A stretch of DNA of 64,000 nucleotides from NCBI RefSeq assembly GCF_016906535.1, contig NC_057371.1, forward strand, positions 1,364,001-1,428,000, given 5' to 3'. Positions 45,735 through 57,732 of the stretch are shown in pieces (position 1 is the first letter of the stretch; each line of letters starts with the position of its first letter). Under the pieces are notes generated by a model. That model made no database searches. It was not told the origin of the DNA and was given only the letters and a program-made list of their open reading frames with translations. The position numbers and the translations under genes are program-made. Source of the stretch: Rhizoctonia solani. Taxonomy: Eukaryota; Basidiomycota; Agaricomycetes; Cantharellales; Ceratobasidiaceae.

Positions 45735-47414
45735 ATGATACATAGGATAAGAGTCCGTAGCATCTCGGCCGCCTTGCGTGCTGGTCGTGCCACTCGGTTC
45801 CTGTTACTGTATTGCGATCTATCGCCGGAGCTAGGGCACAATTTCACGCATCCGCAAACCGACCAAATGAGATCAAGTCGCCATTCCAGACCTTTGTAGA
45901 TGTTCTGAAGGAGGAAATACAGAAGAATAGAGAGTTGCAACAAAATGTCAAGCAACTCCAAGGCGACGTAGACAAATTCCAGGATTCGGAAGCTATGAAG
46001 CGAGCGAAAGATATGTATGAGCGGGCAAGGGTGAGTTGAATCCCTTCGCCTATAATGAAGTGGTACTAATTGGCTACCATAGCTTACTTCGTCTATCAAA
46101 GAGAACCCAAGATTGCGTGCAGCGGCTGAGGAACTAAAGAAGAATGGCATTAAAATCAGCGACGCAGTTGGTGAGGCCGTCAGGTCATTGGAAGCAAGTG
46201 GGTTTTACCAAGGGGTACGTCTTACGTACAGATATTGTGATGGGAGGTGCTGAAATGCACCTAAGATTACACGGGCTACAGCTGCGGTGTCATCCGCTGT
46301 GGCCACTTCAACCGAACCCATTCGCAACACGGAGGCTTACAAGGCTATTTCCGAGGCTGTAGCGGAAGCGCTAGATGACAGTGGCGCTTCCCGATACGGA
46401 GGTTACGAAGAGAAAGAGGTTAGAAGAAAATTGCGCGAGAAGCGACTAGCCAAGGCTGGAATGCAAGGCGGAATGGCGCGTGCGCAGCGCATAAAAGAAG
46501 ATCCAGAGTGCGTGGCATATATTGCGCATACACCTACCCATAGAAATTTTGTTAACTCACGCAGAATCCGTTGAGTAGGGCAGGTTCCGCTATGGTCTTA
46601 CACCAGGACGCAGGAAAATATGAGAAATGGGAAGAAATGAAACAAACAAACCCAGTTTTACGAACTTTTGCATCCTGGAAAGCTGCCTACGATGAGTCCG
46701 AGAATCCCATTGTGTCTGGACTCCGATCCATGACAACTACCATTGGGAGCTGGTTCGACGAAACAGAGACTGCGCAAGTAACACGGGTTATGAGACTGAT
46801 GGATCCCACATTTAACATGGAGTCGTTCATACGCGAGTTACGGGAATACATTATCCCCGAAGTAGTGGATGCGTATTTGAGTGCCGATAGAGAAGGGTTG
46901 CAGCAGTGGTGTGGAGAAGGGGTAAGTTGGCACCACACAGCAATTCATTGAATCAAACTGAGCTCTGATGGCAGACATTCAATATGCTCTGGGCAACAAT
47001 GGAGCAATACACGAAGCAGGGTCTCATCAGTGAGAGCAAAGTTATCGACATTGCCAACGTTGATGTATGTGGACCGCCTTATATATATAGAATAGTTATT
47101 CTGATACATAGGGCTAGGTTGCGAAGGGCAACCTTCTGGAAAACAATGTTCCCGTATTTGTTGTGAGCTTCTCGACACAAGAGGTCCTCGTGTTTCGCAA
47201 CGCAAAAACCGCAGAGGTTGTTGTGGGAGCACCAGACCGTGTTGAGCAGTGCTCATACGCCGTCGTTATCACTCGAGTAGAAGATGAATTAGACAACGAA
47301 TTGACGGGTGGGTGGAAAATAGTTGAGGTATGACTTTTATTCAACAGCTTAAGAGTTTGGTGTTAAGTAAAGTTGTTGCAGATGGCCCGACGCTCCGCGA
47401 GGTCGCACCTCTAA
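45735..47414 (+). CDS. TIM44: Mitochondrial import inner membrane translocase subunit Tim44
   Basis: Matrix-side anchor of the presequence-translocase motor; recruits mtHsp70 to TIM23. ATG 45735 gives a basic presequence (MIHRIRVRSISAALRAGRATR), spliced to AQFHASANRPNEIKSPFQTFVDVLKEE. Then a coiled N-terminal region (KNRELQQNVKQLQGDVDKFQDSE), GGYEEKEVRRKLREKRLAKAG, and QTNPVLRTFASWKAAYDESENPIV. The C-terminal Tim44 domain follows: VTRVMRLMDPTFNMESFIRE, YIIPEVVDAYLSADREGLQQWCGE, TMEQYTKQGLISESKVID, NVPVFVVSFSTQEVLVFRN and GGWKIVE/MARRSARSHL, TAA at 47412. Eight or nine short exons, no frameshift. Confidence 0.95.
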
Positions 47415-48592
47415 TGCTAGACTCTATTCATGCATTATCTTCATATTACTACGCACGTCATCGGGTTTTTATAATACAGATCCCCTCGTCACTACTCGCA
47501 TACATTGTGGAACATTGACAATTGATCCACTACGTTTGTCAATAGATAGTAAGGCTTTAACTCCAATCTTTGGCGACATTCCATTGGCGCTTTGTCGGTT
47601 TGATCCGGTTGGATGAGAAACATGATTGGAAACGTTAGATATGTTAGTCTCAATCTCTAAGGTTTGAGTACGTGGCGCTATCCTGAGTAACATTTATCAC
47701 TCATGTATCTTCTAGATAGTGCACGAAGGCTACATTCATTTTACTGATTCTTCATGTAATTTAGTAAACCAAAGCACACGTTACACATAGCAATCAATTG
47801 TGAAGATCTGCTTTTGCAATATTAACGTAATCTCCCAGACTGGGAGCACATCCTAGTCGATATTCCCAAGTTGATTCGAAGTTGAACTTCATTCGCCCTC
47901 GGTTTCAAACAATAACTCGAATCCACTCACTTCACCCTAAATCTGCAAGACTGAAATAGTGTGTTGATTTAAATGCACATATACAATGTTAATTATACGA
48001 AATCCAGATCACAAGTAGGCAAACCCGTACCCAGTCAAGCTCAATGCCGTCGACGAGTAGTTTTGGTAAACTCCGGCCGACCGAAGTGAGATGATACGAC
48101 ATATTGAGCCTCTGCTTGCTACAGAGCTCAGTATACGAGATTCAGATCAGCTTGTTACATATTGTCAAGCTCCTATTTGGTGTAATATATTATGACAGCT
48201 AAAGGTTAGCATCCTATATGTGGGGCCAGGAAGCTGGGAAGCGTGTAGCCAAACATAAGCTTAAGAGGTACCTAGCCCAGGTACAGCAATTTAGGCTCGG
48301 GTAAAACGTCTGTTTCCAAAAACTAATGATCCCCACCAAGACATTGTGGTCGAAGCTCTTAAGCACGCTTCAATTTCGATGGGTTCGTGCAGCCAAAGGA
48401 TGTTCATAATAGATACAAAAGCTCCATTGGGGTTCGGCTCTTCTATATATAATACAACAATGTTGATCTTTTTCCAAGGGCATGCGCATTGCAGATCCTA
48501 CTGCGCCCGAAAAGCAAAGATTACAAGTCCAAATCGAAGAGAATGAAGTAATAAAGCTTGGGAATCAGGCAGCCAGCCGCCAGAGCTGCAAA
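47415..48592. other. Intergenic region
   Basis: About 1.2 kb between the 3' ends of TIM44 and the DUF6533 gene (convergent). AT-rich around 47690-47830 and 47960-48000. No gene or repeat recognised. Confidence 0.4.
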
Positions 48593-50495
48593 CTATATGA
48601 CATTATAAGTCCTCTGTATACTTAAAGGTCTCAGCCTTTGTCCCTCAATCAAAGAGTGGCCTTTTCTCTCTCTATTTTCTTCAGCCCCGGTAGGATAGGT
48701 CAACGGTTGTACCGGCTCGTTCCACTGATCCGTAAGCATGACCGGATACAAACTACTACTCCTCGGCGGTCGATACGATCGCTGGGATTCTCTTGTGTGC
48801 ACCGCTGAACTATTCGTCCACATTCGCGTTGGTAGCGAGGGGCGTTCAATGTCAGGGAGCACTGAATGGAGATTTGGAACGTCCCTATGAGGAAGTGAAA
48901 AACGTATCGCACCAGGAACTGAGGTAGCGGTGGTACTAGTTGTCACCCTCCCTACCCCAATGTCGGGTGCTGTCCGGGGCACGAGTTCATATTGTGGCTG
49001 CGTAGGCGCGGGCCCTTTAGAATGGGTTGAAAACGATGGAGTAGAGATGCGATGCTTGTGCACGTCAGCCGGGTTTGTGAGGAATGGGCAACCGAGCGGG
49101 GTTTATTCTCATGCGCCCAACTATGCAGCGATAAAACCAGCCTTGAACATCCCACACTGATGCAAGCTGTATGGAATCCGGATCCAATGACAAGAACGCG
49201 TGTCTAAAGAAGACTCATCAGATATGTTGAGACCTCGTAATGATGGAAACTCACCGGGGTGTAGGCTGCACCGATAGTTGTTAGCAACAGTACTGTAGCC
49301 ACAACTACATAATACAGTGTGCCATCCAGAAATAGACGCATTACCACTGGTACGCGGTTAGGCGTCATCATGACCTTAGTAACTGTAAGGGCTATGACAA
49401 ACGTTTCGTAGAGGAACGGAAATAAGATCGGACGCCAAATCGTGGGAGAGACCGGAAAAGGCAGCCGGGCAATAGTTGTGGGCTCACGGTAGGAATAATG
49501 CGGAAGCCCTGTTGGTTCAAATATTGGTAAGCACGAAAACGGTTATTGGCGGTAAAGTTCACCTGTAGATCAATAGAGATATAGTATATTGAAAGACAGA
49601 CGAGAGTGCAAGTCCCCCGATGAGGCAAATAGGACCCATTTTCTGTTATGAATAGTAGTGAGTGCAATATCAAAGTTGAAAGTGGAGTATCCTTACGCGC
49701 CACCCCAAAGCAGCCATGTCCGGACAACGAATACAGCTGTGCACATATGATGGATGTCAGCAAATAAGCCTCGTCCATGGTCGTTGGTCACTTGCATGAC
49801 CCTGCGATGATGATTACTACTTCTGACCACGTAAAAATCAATCCAACAGCGCGGCACCTATGCGCGAGGTTAGAAAAAATTGATATACTACGATTGCGAG
49901 TCATAATTGAAACCTACAGCTGCAAAATTTTTCAACAAAGACGCCCAAATTCGGATCTATATACATACCGGCGGTGAAGGATCGAAAAAGAACAAGGCTA
50001 GATGGATCTAAGCATGACGATCGAATAATATCGAGACATCTACGTACATGCTACGTGCATACTGGTAGAGCGTCAGCTGTGTCCCTATTGGGAATCAAAA
50101 TGGGACCTACGCCATCATAAGAATAGTCGCATATCTAATAAAGATATACACAACCTTCCCAAATGACCATCGCTGACTCCAAACAAATTTAACCTGTAGT
50201 AATACATGTTAGTGCTTTCCCCCTGGACGTGAGTGGTGGTTGCATCACCTCTTGGTCGATTGTGATCGCTGCAAGATGAACGAAACGTTACTGGAGGCCA
50301 GAAACAAATGTACAAGAACAAGCTCACCGAGGTCATATACCAAGAGGCATAGAGCTATTACTAGTTATTCTGTCAGTAAGGGTATAATCCGAAGGAATGA
50401 AATGCCTTGCTTGCAAGGTAAGTTGCGCCTCTGAGCGCTATTACACCCTCTATAATGGCCCGAGCGATAACAGGAGCAGAGATGTCCGAGGACAT
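48593..50495 (-). CDS. DUF6533-type integral membrane protein
   Basis: Member of a large basidiomycete family of about seven-span membrane proteins with no known function. ATG 50495 gives MSSDISAPVIARAIIE, spliced to VIALCLLVYDL/AITIDQEV/KFVWSQRWSFGKVVYIFIRYATILMM. The YDxxxTxDxEVxFVW pattern is the family signature. More hydrophobic exons follow around 49780-49560. NRVPVVMRLFLDGTLYYVVVATVLLLTTIG is next (read across 49380-49260), then a CSRLVLSLH block and a Pro/Ser-rich cytosolic tail (PAPTQPQYELVPRTAPDIG), with stop at 48593. One base seems missing near 49070 to join the last span to the tail. Intron borders in the middle are only partly resolved. Confidence 0.75.
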
Positions 50496-51061
50496 TTTTT
50501 CAGCGTCAGGTGTTCTCGAATGAAAATTAAGCAAGCGAGGTTGGGGAGCGAATTATTTAAAGACAGAGAGATCTAGCCAGCGAAAGCAAGGTAGACAGAT
50601 GTGGACGCAAAAGACCACAGTGCAGCGCTAGAGGCTGTCAGCCCATGATGAGCTTAAAACTAGATGCCCCAGATATAAAGAACCGGTCATTACGAGATAC
50701 GAGCTCAAGATTTAATTTAATGGGATGGTGAAGATCTCATGCGGATGTTGCCAGGGTTTGTTTACGACTGTTGCAAGTGAGGAGAAGCCAGGTGGCAGAC
50801 CCAGTATTTTAAGATGAGTTGTGTTTGAATTTAATACGCTTAAGAGACTACACCCGTCTGTAAGTTACTTGTGTTGTGATGATCGTTGTTGCCTAGACCT
50901 TATTTGTTGTCGGCTCATCCATGTCTGATCGGGGCCCTGAGCTCAGTGGCTGTGTCGCATTTCTGCGCTTGTTCTCAGCTGTAGCCAGTTCGTTGTATAC
51001 TATTTCGTTTGGTGCCAATCGCTCCTAACCGTCAACACAAATACTGCTATAAACCACAAGC
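50496..51061. promoter_or_regulatory. Divergent promoter region (DUF6533 gene / ZW10)
   Basis: About 570 nt between divergent starts; presumed to carry both promoters. No gene or specific site recognised. Confidence 0.4.
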
Positions 51062-54000
51062 ATGGCATTTGTGGTACCCCAGCATCTTCCACGTGCGGCT
51101 TTTGGACAAGGATCTAGTTACGGCTCATCAACGTCACACTCCGAACCCGTTCTCCGCAAACTTGCTGAGACAACACGAGACTCACTTACATCGACCGAAA
51201 CGTCCAAATGGGTCGAAGAAATAAGAAAAGATATTGAAGATACAAAGGTATGTCTAATACCTATTCCTTACGTTTCAGACACTTATCAATCAGTTCGTTA
51301 GGCTCGTATCCATAGATGTATACACAAGGACCTACCTGCATTTGAACGTCAGCTTGCTTCCGCAGACCAGGTTCAAGAAGCTCTCGGTGAACTTACTTCC
51401 GGAGCGGATGATATCACGAATCAAGTACAGCGTCCACAGGTAAGCCCTATTATTTATGATATGGCCCTACTAAATAGACACTTAGACAGGTCTCCTCCCA
51501 ACTGTTTTAGCAACTCTCTCGGCACATCCACACTCGCTCAAGGAACCCAGGACGCAAAGGTTTTGCACAATGCATTGTCCCATTTAACTCGATGTCGAGA
51601 CGAGTTTAAGACCCTTTCGGCTTTAGTCGAAGGCGGTAACTTACCTGCTGCTGTACGCAAGTCTGAAGAGGCACAGTCTCTGATTCAGTCCTCCCCGCGA
51701 CCACTTGAAAGCTCGGCCGTGATGAAGAATCTTTCGGTATGTCTCTACCTGTTCTACACGTTAGCGCACGTGGCTGATCTGAGGCCGACGTGGAAGCGTA
51801 TGGCACGTGTACTCGGAGATCGTGTGCAGGAGCAGCTAGGAGACGCGTATTCGCGAGGTGTCGCCATTACTGCATTCCCGAGTGGTGCTACTGTTGCAAT
51901 ATTACCCCATATTAATGGTAAGTCTAAATTCTGGGCAACCCGGGATTTGTGCTTGATTAACTTGACCAATCTTAGTTCGCGACTCGAATAACAGTGTAAC
52001 CCTCTCGGAGCTGCTAGCATCCCTACAAGAATCTTCGTTGAAGGAGCATCTCTCTACGTTTCGGAAAGATGTTCTAGTTCGGGCCTTGGAGCCAGTTCTC
52101 GTGAAGCCTTCGCGGCTAATTTTGTCCACACAGGAGGCCACGCTCACCATTGACCACTCACCTGGGGCCTCTGATGCATCATCTCCAATCCAGCAGGCCC
52201 AAGAGGCGCTTCAGAATACTAGGTCTCTCATAACATTCATACACGACATGCTTCTCCCTGCTCTTCCGGCCAAAGATATCTTCGCCATCCAGTTAGCTGG
52301 TCCAATTTCACAAGCGCTTGTGAAGCACGTTTTACGCGCTTCGATTCCTCGCTCAGGGTCTCTGCGAGATATACCGGATTTTCTTCGAGTTACGGAACAA
52401 GCAGCAAAGGTTGAAGGCGAATTGTTCGCCATGGGGTTCCGAAGCGGAGATGTACGCGAATGGACACAAGCAGCACCATTGCATTATGAACGTCTGCGTA
52501 GGGAGGACCTAGTGCAGCAGGCGCGTGGCGCTGTGCTTGAGCACGACGGAACTGCGGTTGTGGTGACACGAACAGTTTCAAGGGAAGAAGAAAAAAACAG
52601 ACTCAGCCATGATGAAGCAGAGGACGATCCCTGGGCTTTCGAGGAACCTACTCCCGCTGTCGCACAATCGGTGCCTATAATCGCACCCCTGCACCCAAGC
52701 CTCAACCTCAGCCAGCTCCTAGTCCTATCGACACTCTGAAGCAACTCCAGCGCCGCTGCATTCTACGGACGATAAGTTGGAGAGCCTTCAAAGCCCACAA
52801 GCCCTCCGCCTGAGGATGCAGAGGAAGATGGTTGGGGATTTGACGACGAAGAGTTAGATACAACACAACCACAGAAAATTACTGACAGCGCGCCAGGCCC
52901 CGAGTCTTCACGAGGGGATACTTCCGAGGATGAGCATGATGTGGAGGTATATGCGAGAACTTCGCAGTCTGAAGCTGAAGCTAGCGAGAGGAGCGGGGGT
53001 ACATCGCACCCAACGGAGCTCCTCAGTGCGCCTCAATCTGATGCTGAAATCGTGAACGCTACAACACAGTCGAGTGAAGAAAGTGACCCTTGGGACGACG
53101 ATCCATGGGGTGAGTCGGGAGAAGAAACCAAGGTGGAGAGCGAGTCTGTATCAATTCAATCGAGTGAACTACCTGCCCCAACACACTCTCCTACGAGGGC
53201 GCCAGGGCAATCTCAATCGAAGCCTGTTTCCCCGATAGCCAGAGCCTCACCACCAGCTGTAGTAGAAGTACCACCGTCGCCAGCCGCGAAAGCGCCCGCG
53301 CGTGTGGCTCGCGGGCTCGAGCGGTTCGCACAAAAGAATCGTGGGAGCGGCGCATCATCTCCCACTGTATCTAATGCCTCGCCAATAGCTTCCTTCCCTC
53401 CAGCTTCTGCATTTGGAACAGCGCCATCTAGTGCTTTCCCCACCTCTGCGGTTGGCCATGCGTCTCCTTCCAAACCGAACCAATCATTGCCAGGTCCAAA
53501 TTCAACTGCAGCTTTCTCTCCCCCTGAGCCACCTAAAATCGCGCCACCAGTGACACCTGCCATGCGTAGAGCCCAACAACAGAGTAAAAGCACGACTCCA
53601 AAGCACGGAAAATCCGTATCTGGCTACTCTGCGTCCCCACTTGGTTCACCTACCAAGAAGTGGAATGCATTACCTCAGGATGACTTGTCTAGTAGCGTCG
53701 GATCCATAAGTGGATTGTTTGGACCTGATTCGAATCAACGAAGATATGCGGGAAGTGAAGTAGGAAGTCAGATTGGGAGTGTTGTAGGTAGCCAAGTAGG
53801 TGGTGGCAGCCAGGTCGGCGTGGGGAGTCAGGTTGGGACATTCACCAGTGCAATTAGTCCGGAACAGCCAACACCAGCCCCTGGACTGGCCGCAAAACAA
53901 GAACCAGTAACTGAAACTTACATGGTTTCAACAAAAGCGCAGAGGATCCTAGCCCTGGCGGAGGATGCATTAAAAGAAGGAAAAGAGCTAGTCCTCTCCA

Positions 54001-55116
54001 AGTGAGTCTCTACTTGACACCCAGCCATTCCGATGGGTTCATCTAATACTTGGTCCAGTGTTTTCCCGCGAGATACTACTCCTATTCCAGGAGCCTTGGT
54101 ACTTGGATGTATCCCTTCCTTCTTCGATTTATTCAGGGCACTTGTGCCAGTTGCGCATGGCGGACCTATGGCAGCATCCGCGGGGATTGCGATGCGCTTT
54201 TCAAACGATTGTCTCTATATGTCCGAAGAAATCAATCGCATAATAGCGGGCGTACCCCCAGGCGCTGTCGGAGAGGGCGTTCGTCCCAAACTACAAGAGG
54301 TAAAAGAGAAGCTAAAGGTGTTTGGAGAAAGTTGGTTTGAGGAAGTTCTGGTACGTTGGAATTGTCGGGGTGCGCATATTTGGCTAACAAAAATTGCTGA
54401 AACAGGATAACGAGAAATTGGCTATTTCCAAGTACCTTGAGTCTGCTGAAGGTTTCAGGAATATTCACGACCAAGCAAGGTATCAAGAATGCAGGCGCGC
54501 CGTCACACGATGCACACATGCTGTATCCAAGTTTTCACGGGATACCAAGGTATGCTGCAGTATTTCGCTCAATCTGTGAATAATACATATCGTGTATGCA
54601 GCCCGTCCTATCGTTTGCGAAGTACCATCTTGCGCTCGGTACACTCGTCGAGGATGTATTGTCTCGTCTGACGGACGACATTCTTTCAATGCACGATATC
54701 CCCGAGACCGAATCCCATCGCCTGCATGAGATATGCAAGTTGATGCACACTTTCGAATCTCTGTTTGTCCCCGATGGCGAATCGGTATGGGTAAATTTTC
54801 CTAGATATTCTTCGAGTAAACTAAGATGTGTAGACTTCTACTGTTTCACAATACGTTGCCTCCTGGTTCAAATACTCATACCTTTCTGAACTTCTTGTAA
54901 GTTTATGGCTCAACAGTCTACCTCGGATGTTCTAACGATCCTAATGTATTACAGGAAGCGTCACTCGCTGATATACGCCATCTCTTTGACATTGGAGCTC
55001 TTGTAGACTTCTCAGAGCAAGACCTCGCACACCTCATTCGTGCATTGTTTTCGGATAGTCCCAAGCGCCAGGAGCTTATCGAGCGAGTCTTGGCTGGGCA
55101 TCCTGCCCAACCATAA
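51062..55116 (+). CDS. ZW10: ZW10/Dsl1-family vesicle tethering protein
   Basis: Subunit of the ER tethering complex (NRZ/Dsl1) that captures COPI vesicles from the Golgi; animal ZW10 also acts at kinetochores. Start MAFVVPQHLPRAAFGQG, then coiled N-terminal helices (LRKLAETTRDSLTSTETSKW, PAFERQLASADQVQEALGEL). Next LTRCRDEFKTLSALVEGGNL and LLPALPAKDIFAIQLAGPISQALVKHVL, then PDFLRVTEQAAKVEGELFAMGF and ALAEDALKEGKELVLSN. The conserved C-terminal half has FRALVPVAHGG, MRFSNDCLYMSEEI, KEKLKVFGESWFEEVL, FAKYHLALGTLVEDVLSRL and SYLSELLEASLADIRHLFD. It ends at TAA 55114. A long acidic, Ser/Pro-rich insert with DDPWAFEE and DDPWGE motifs splits the two halves. About three frame changes near 52680-52800 need single-base fixes. 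Confidence 0.87.
53751..53840 (+). repeat. Degenerate GSQVG tandem repeat within the ZW10 insert
   Basis: About six imperfect GGNAGTCAGGTNGG-like units encode repeating Gly-Ser-Gln-Val/Ile-Gly blocks just before the conserved C-terminal half. Such units would be expected to vary in number between strains. Confidence 0.75.
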
Positions 55117-55334
55117 AACAACCAAAATTTGTAAATTTGACGTATTAAAAGAGAATATCTAGGGAAATAAGTAATGCAAGTGTGCACAAGATCTTTTCAT
55201 TCATCTGCTGTAGTTCTTTCGGATACAAAGAGTGTAATTTAACGTCTGAATTTGGTTAATCACGTGACTTTCACCGCTTTAGGCTGCACGTGAATAGCTT
55301 GCCTCATACTTCACTTTGTACTGTTGCACCAACC

Positions 55335-57538
55335 ATGGACTATCCCGACATTGGAAATCTACGAATCTCGTCTGATAATGAGCACGATCACACCGGGCCT
55401 GCACCTAGTAACCAGGATACACGTGCAGGTGGATACGAGTCTCAGCAGGGTCATAGTGAGGATTGCTGCGCACGCGTCGAGTGGCTCCATTCTGGGGATG
55501 AGCCAGAAATAATAGTGAGTAGTCTGTCAAGCGATGCATCCGATTACCGCTCATTTCGATATAGATTACCGATGCCCAAAAAAGCTCTGAGGGTGCGGGA
55601 TCTGTATATATTGCATACGTCATACGTTCTGGTGTAAGTCGTCTTTTGTATCTTCTATTGCCCCTATCCAACCCATAGTTAGAATGTCGAGACCCGGCGG
55701 CGTTATTCCGAGTTTGAGTCTCTCAGAAACAGCCTATCGAAGCTCTATCCCACTCTGATCATCCCGCCCATTCCGAGTAAGCAGACGATAGGTGATTATG
55801 CCATAAAGCAGGTACGGCATTGTACGTCCCAATCAATGTTCACTCACCTTGCTAGTAGAGCAAAGCCAAAGAGGATGCAAACCTCATTGCTCGCCGTAGG
55901 CGAATGCTTCAAGTATTCCTTAACCGAATTGCTCGTCACCCCATCCTCAGCAATGATCACGTCTTCCATCGCTTTCTGGAGCGCGATGTTAGTTGGGTGA
56001 GTTGTTTACATATTGGACGCGATATGATGCTTACACCTAGCAATAGTCCGAGGTTCTCAATTCCCCTCCGATCACACTACTTCCTAAGAATATCCTTAAA
56101 GCGCCTGCTCATAATCCTCTAGAATCCTCAGCCGCGCACGATTCTCTCCCAGTTCCATCGCCATCTCATCCTCTCCGTCGTCCCGATCAAAGATTTCTCG
56201 ATTCCGAGTCATTTACGCAGAAGTTTGAAGCACACCTCACTGGACCTCTCGAAAAAGTTACTCGTCGAACCTCAAAGAGATGGGCTGAATACGCTCACGA
56301 TACTGCTGAACTAGGTGCCGCACTCAATGCACTATCGTTATCTCTTCCCCCCCATGAAAGTGACGCGGTCGAACGTACGGGGCAAGCAGTTGACGCTGCT
56401 TACGTTGGTGCTACTAAATTAGTACAATCCATCGAAGCAGGCTGGACAGAGCCTATGCGGGAGTACGCAATGTTTGCAGGTATCATCCGCCGGCTCCTAG
56501 TTTACAGGCACCAAAAACACGTTCAGTATGAGATGACACTCGAGAGCCTAGATTCGAAGCGCGAGACACTGGACGAGTACGAGAGGAGTGAAGCAGAGGC
56601 CCAGAGGTTGCAATCAGCTCTGAGTGCAGCCACTGCTCCAAAGAGACCATCCCCTAGCGTCACACCCAATAATCTCAACGTTGCCCTCCCCTCTCCAAAG
56701 ACTAACACCGGCAATGAAGGCTTATCCCCTCGCCCTGGAGCTTCGCCTGCGCCCTCTGCTGATTCGCTCACCCAGAGTCCCACTCAACTATCTATTCCAG
56801 ACCCGGATGATTTCAACACTCAGAGTGCATGGGGAGGCGATGATGGGCCCAGTTGGGGACAGGGCGCTCGATCGCAAGCCTGGGCGAACCGTATCAGCTC
56901 TGGTCTATCGTCCACGATCGAGGCAGCGACAAACGTAGCGGCCAATGCTGCTTCGTCAGTTACTGGATCTAGCTCCGAAGCAACGCTACCTGCGCCTTCC
57001 TCGGGCCCCAGCACGAGTCGCGCTACCAGTCCGATGCACAAGCGAGGAGGATCAGGTCCAAAGGGATTTTTGAACGCGCTGAGCCATTCGTTCCAAGGAA
57101 TCATGGATGTTGACCCAGAAGCGGCGAGGAGAAATGGAATTAGTAGGACCAAGGACGGAATTAGTCAGGCAAGTTCCTGGCCCACAGACTTTGATAATTA
57201 TCATTTATGATTGGTTTAAAAGCTCGAGGATGCCTTGTTCGCTGCGACTCAAGATCTTAAATATGCGTCTTCGACTATTCAGGCCGATCTTGACAGGTTT
57301 CAACGGCAAAAGGTAGCAGACATTAGGGACATGTGCATCGCGATGGCAATTGCACACAGAGACTGGGCCAAAAACGTACGTTCTCTTGAGCTAGTTCTTA
57401 TATCACAACGTCCTGATCTTTCTATTATTTGTGCAGAACTTGGAAGCATGGGAGGAGGCCAAAAAAGAGGTGGCCAAGATTGAGCCTCATCCAAATCATC
57501 CTCCAGTTGGAAACCCCGATGCGCCAAAGTCACCTTGA
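55335..57538 (+). CDS. SNX41: Sorting nexin of the Snx41/Atg20 family (PX-BAR)
   Basis: PX-BAR protein for endosome-to-Golgi retrieval and selective autophagy. ATG 55335 gives an acidic N-terminus. The PX domain is read over several exons: [10 protein letters not shown]...[66 protein letters not shown] and [10 protein letters not shown]. After [20 protein letters not shown] comes the BAR-like helical region ([40 protein letters not shown]). A Ser/Pro-rich loop with [18 protein letters not shown] follows, then the last helices [20 protein letters not shown] and [36 protein letters not shown] at 57536. No frameshift. Snx41 and Atg20 are close paralogues, so the symbol is the likelier of two. 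Confidence 0.9.
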
Positions 57539-57732
57539 GAACGGACTCTTGTTCGAGAGATGACGACGTCATTGTTCATTAGTGGAAGAGTAACTACCAT
57601 CTAATGGGCGGCTACATGAAGTGGAATGGACTTTCAACCTCTAGCTTGTAATTAGTTCATGCATATATCACATATTGGTGACACAAGGTCAAGTCAAGAA
57701 CACCTGTGTTGTTATTGTATTCAGAATTATAC

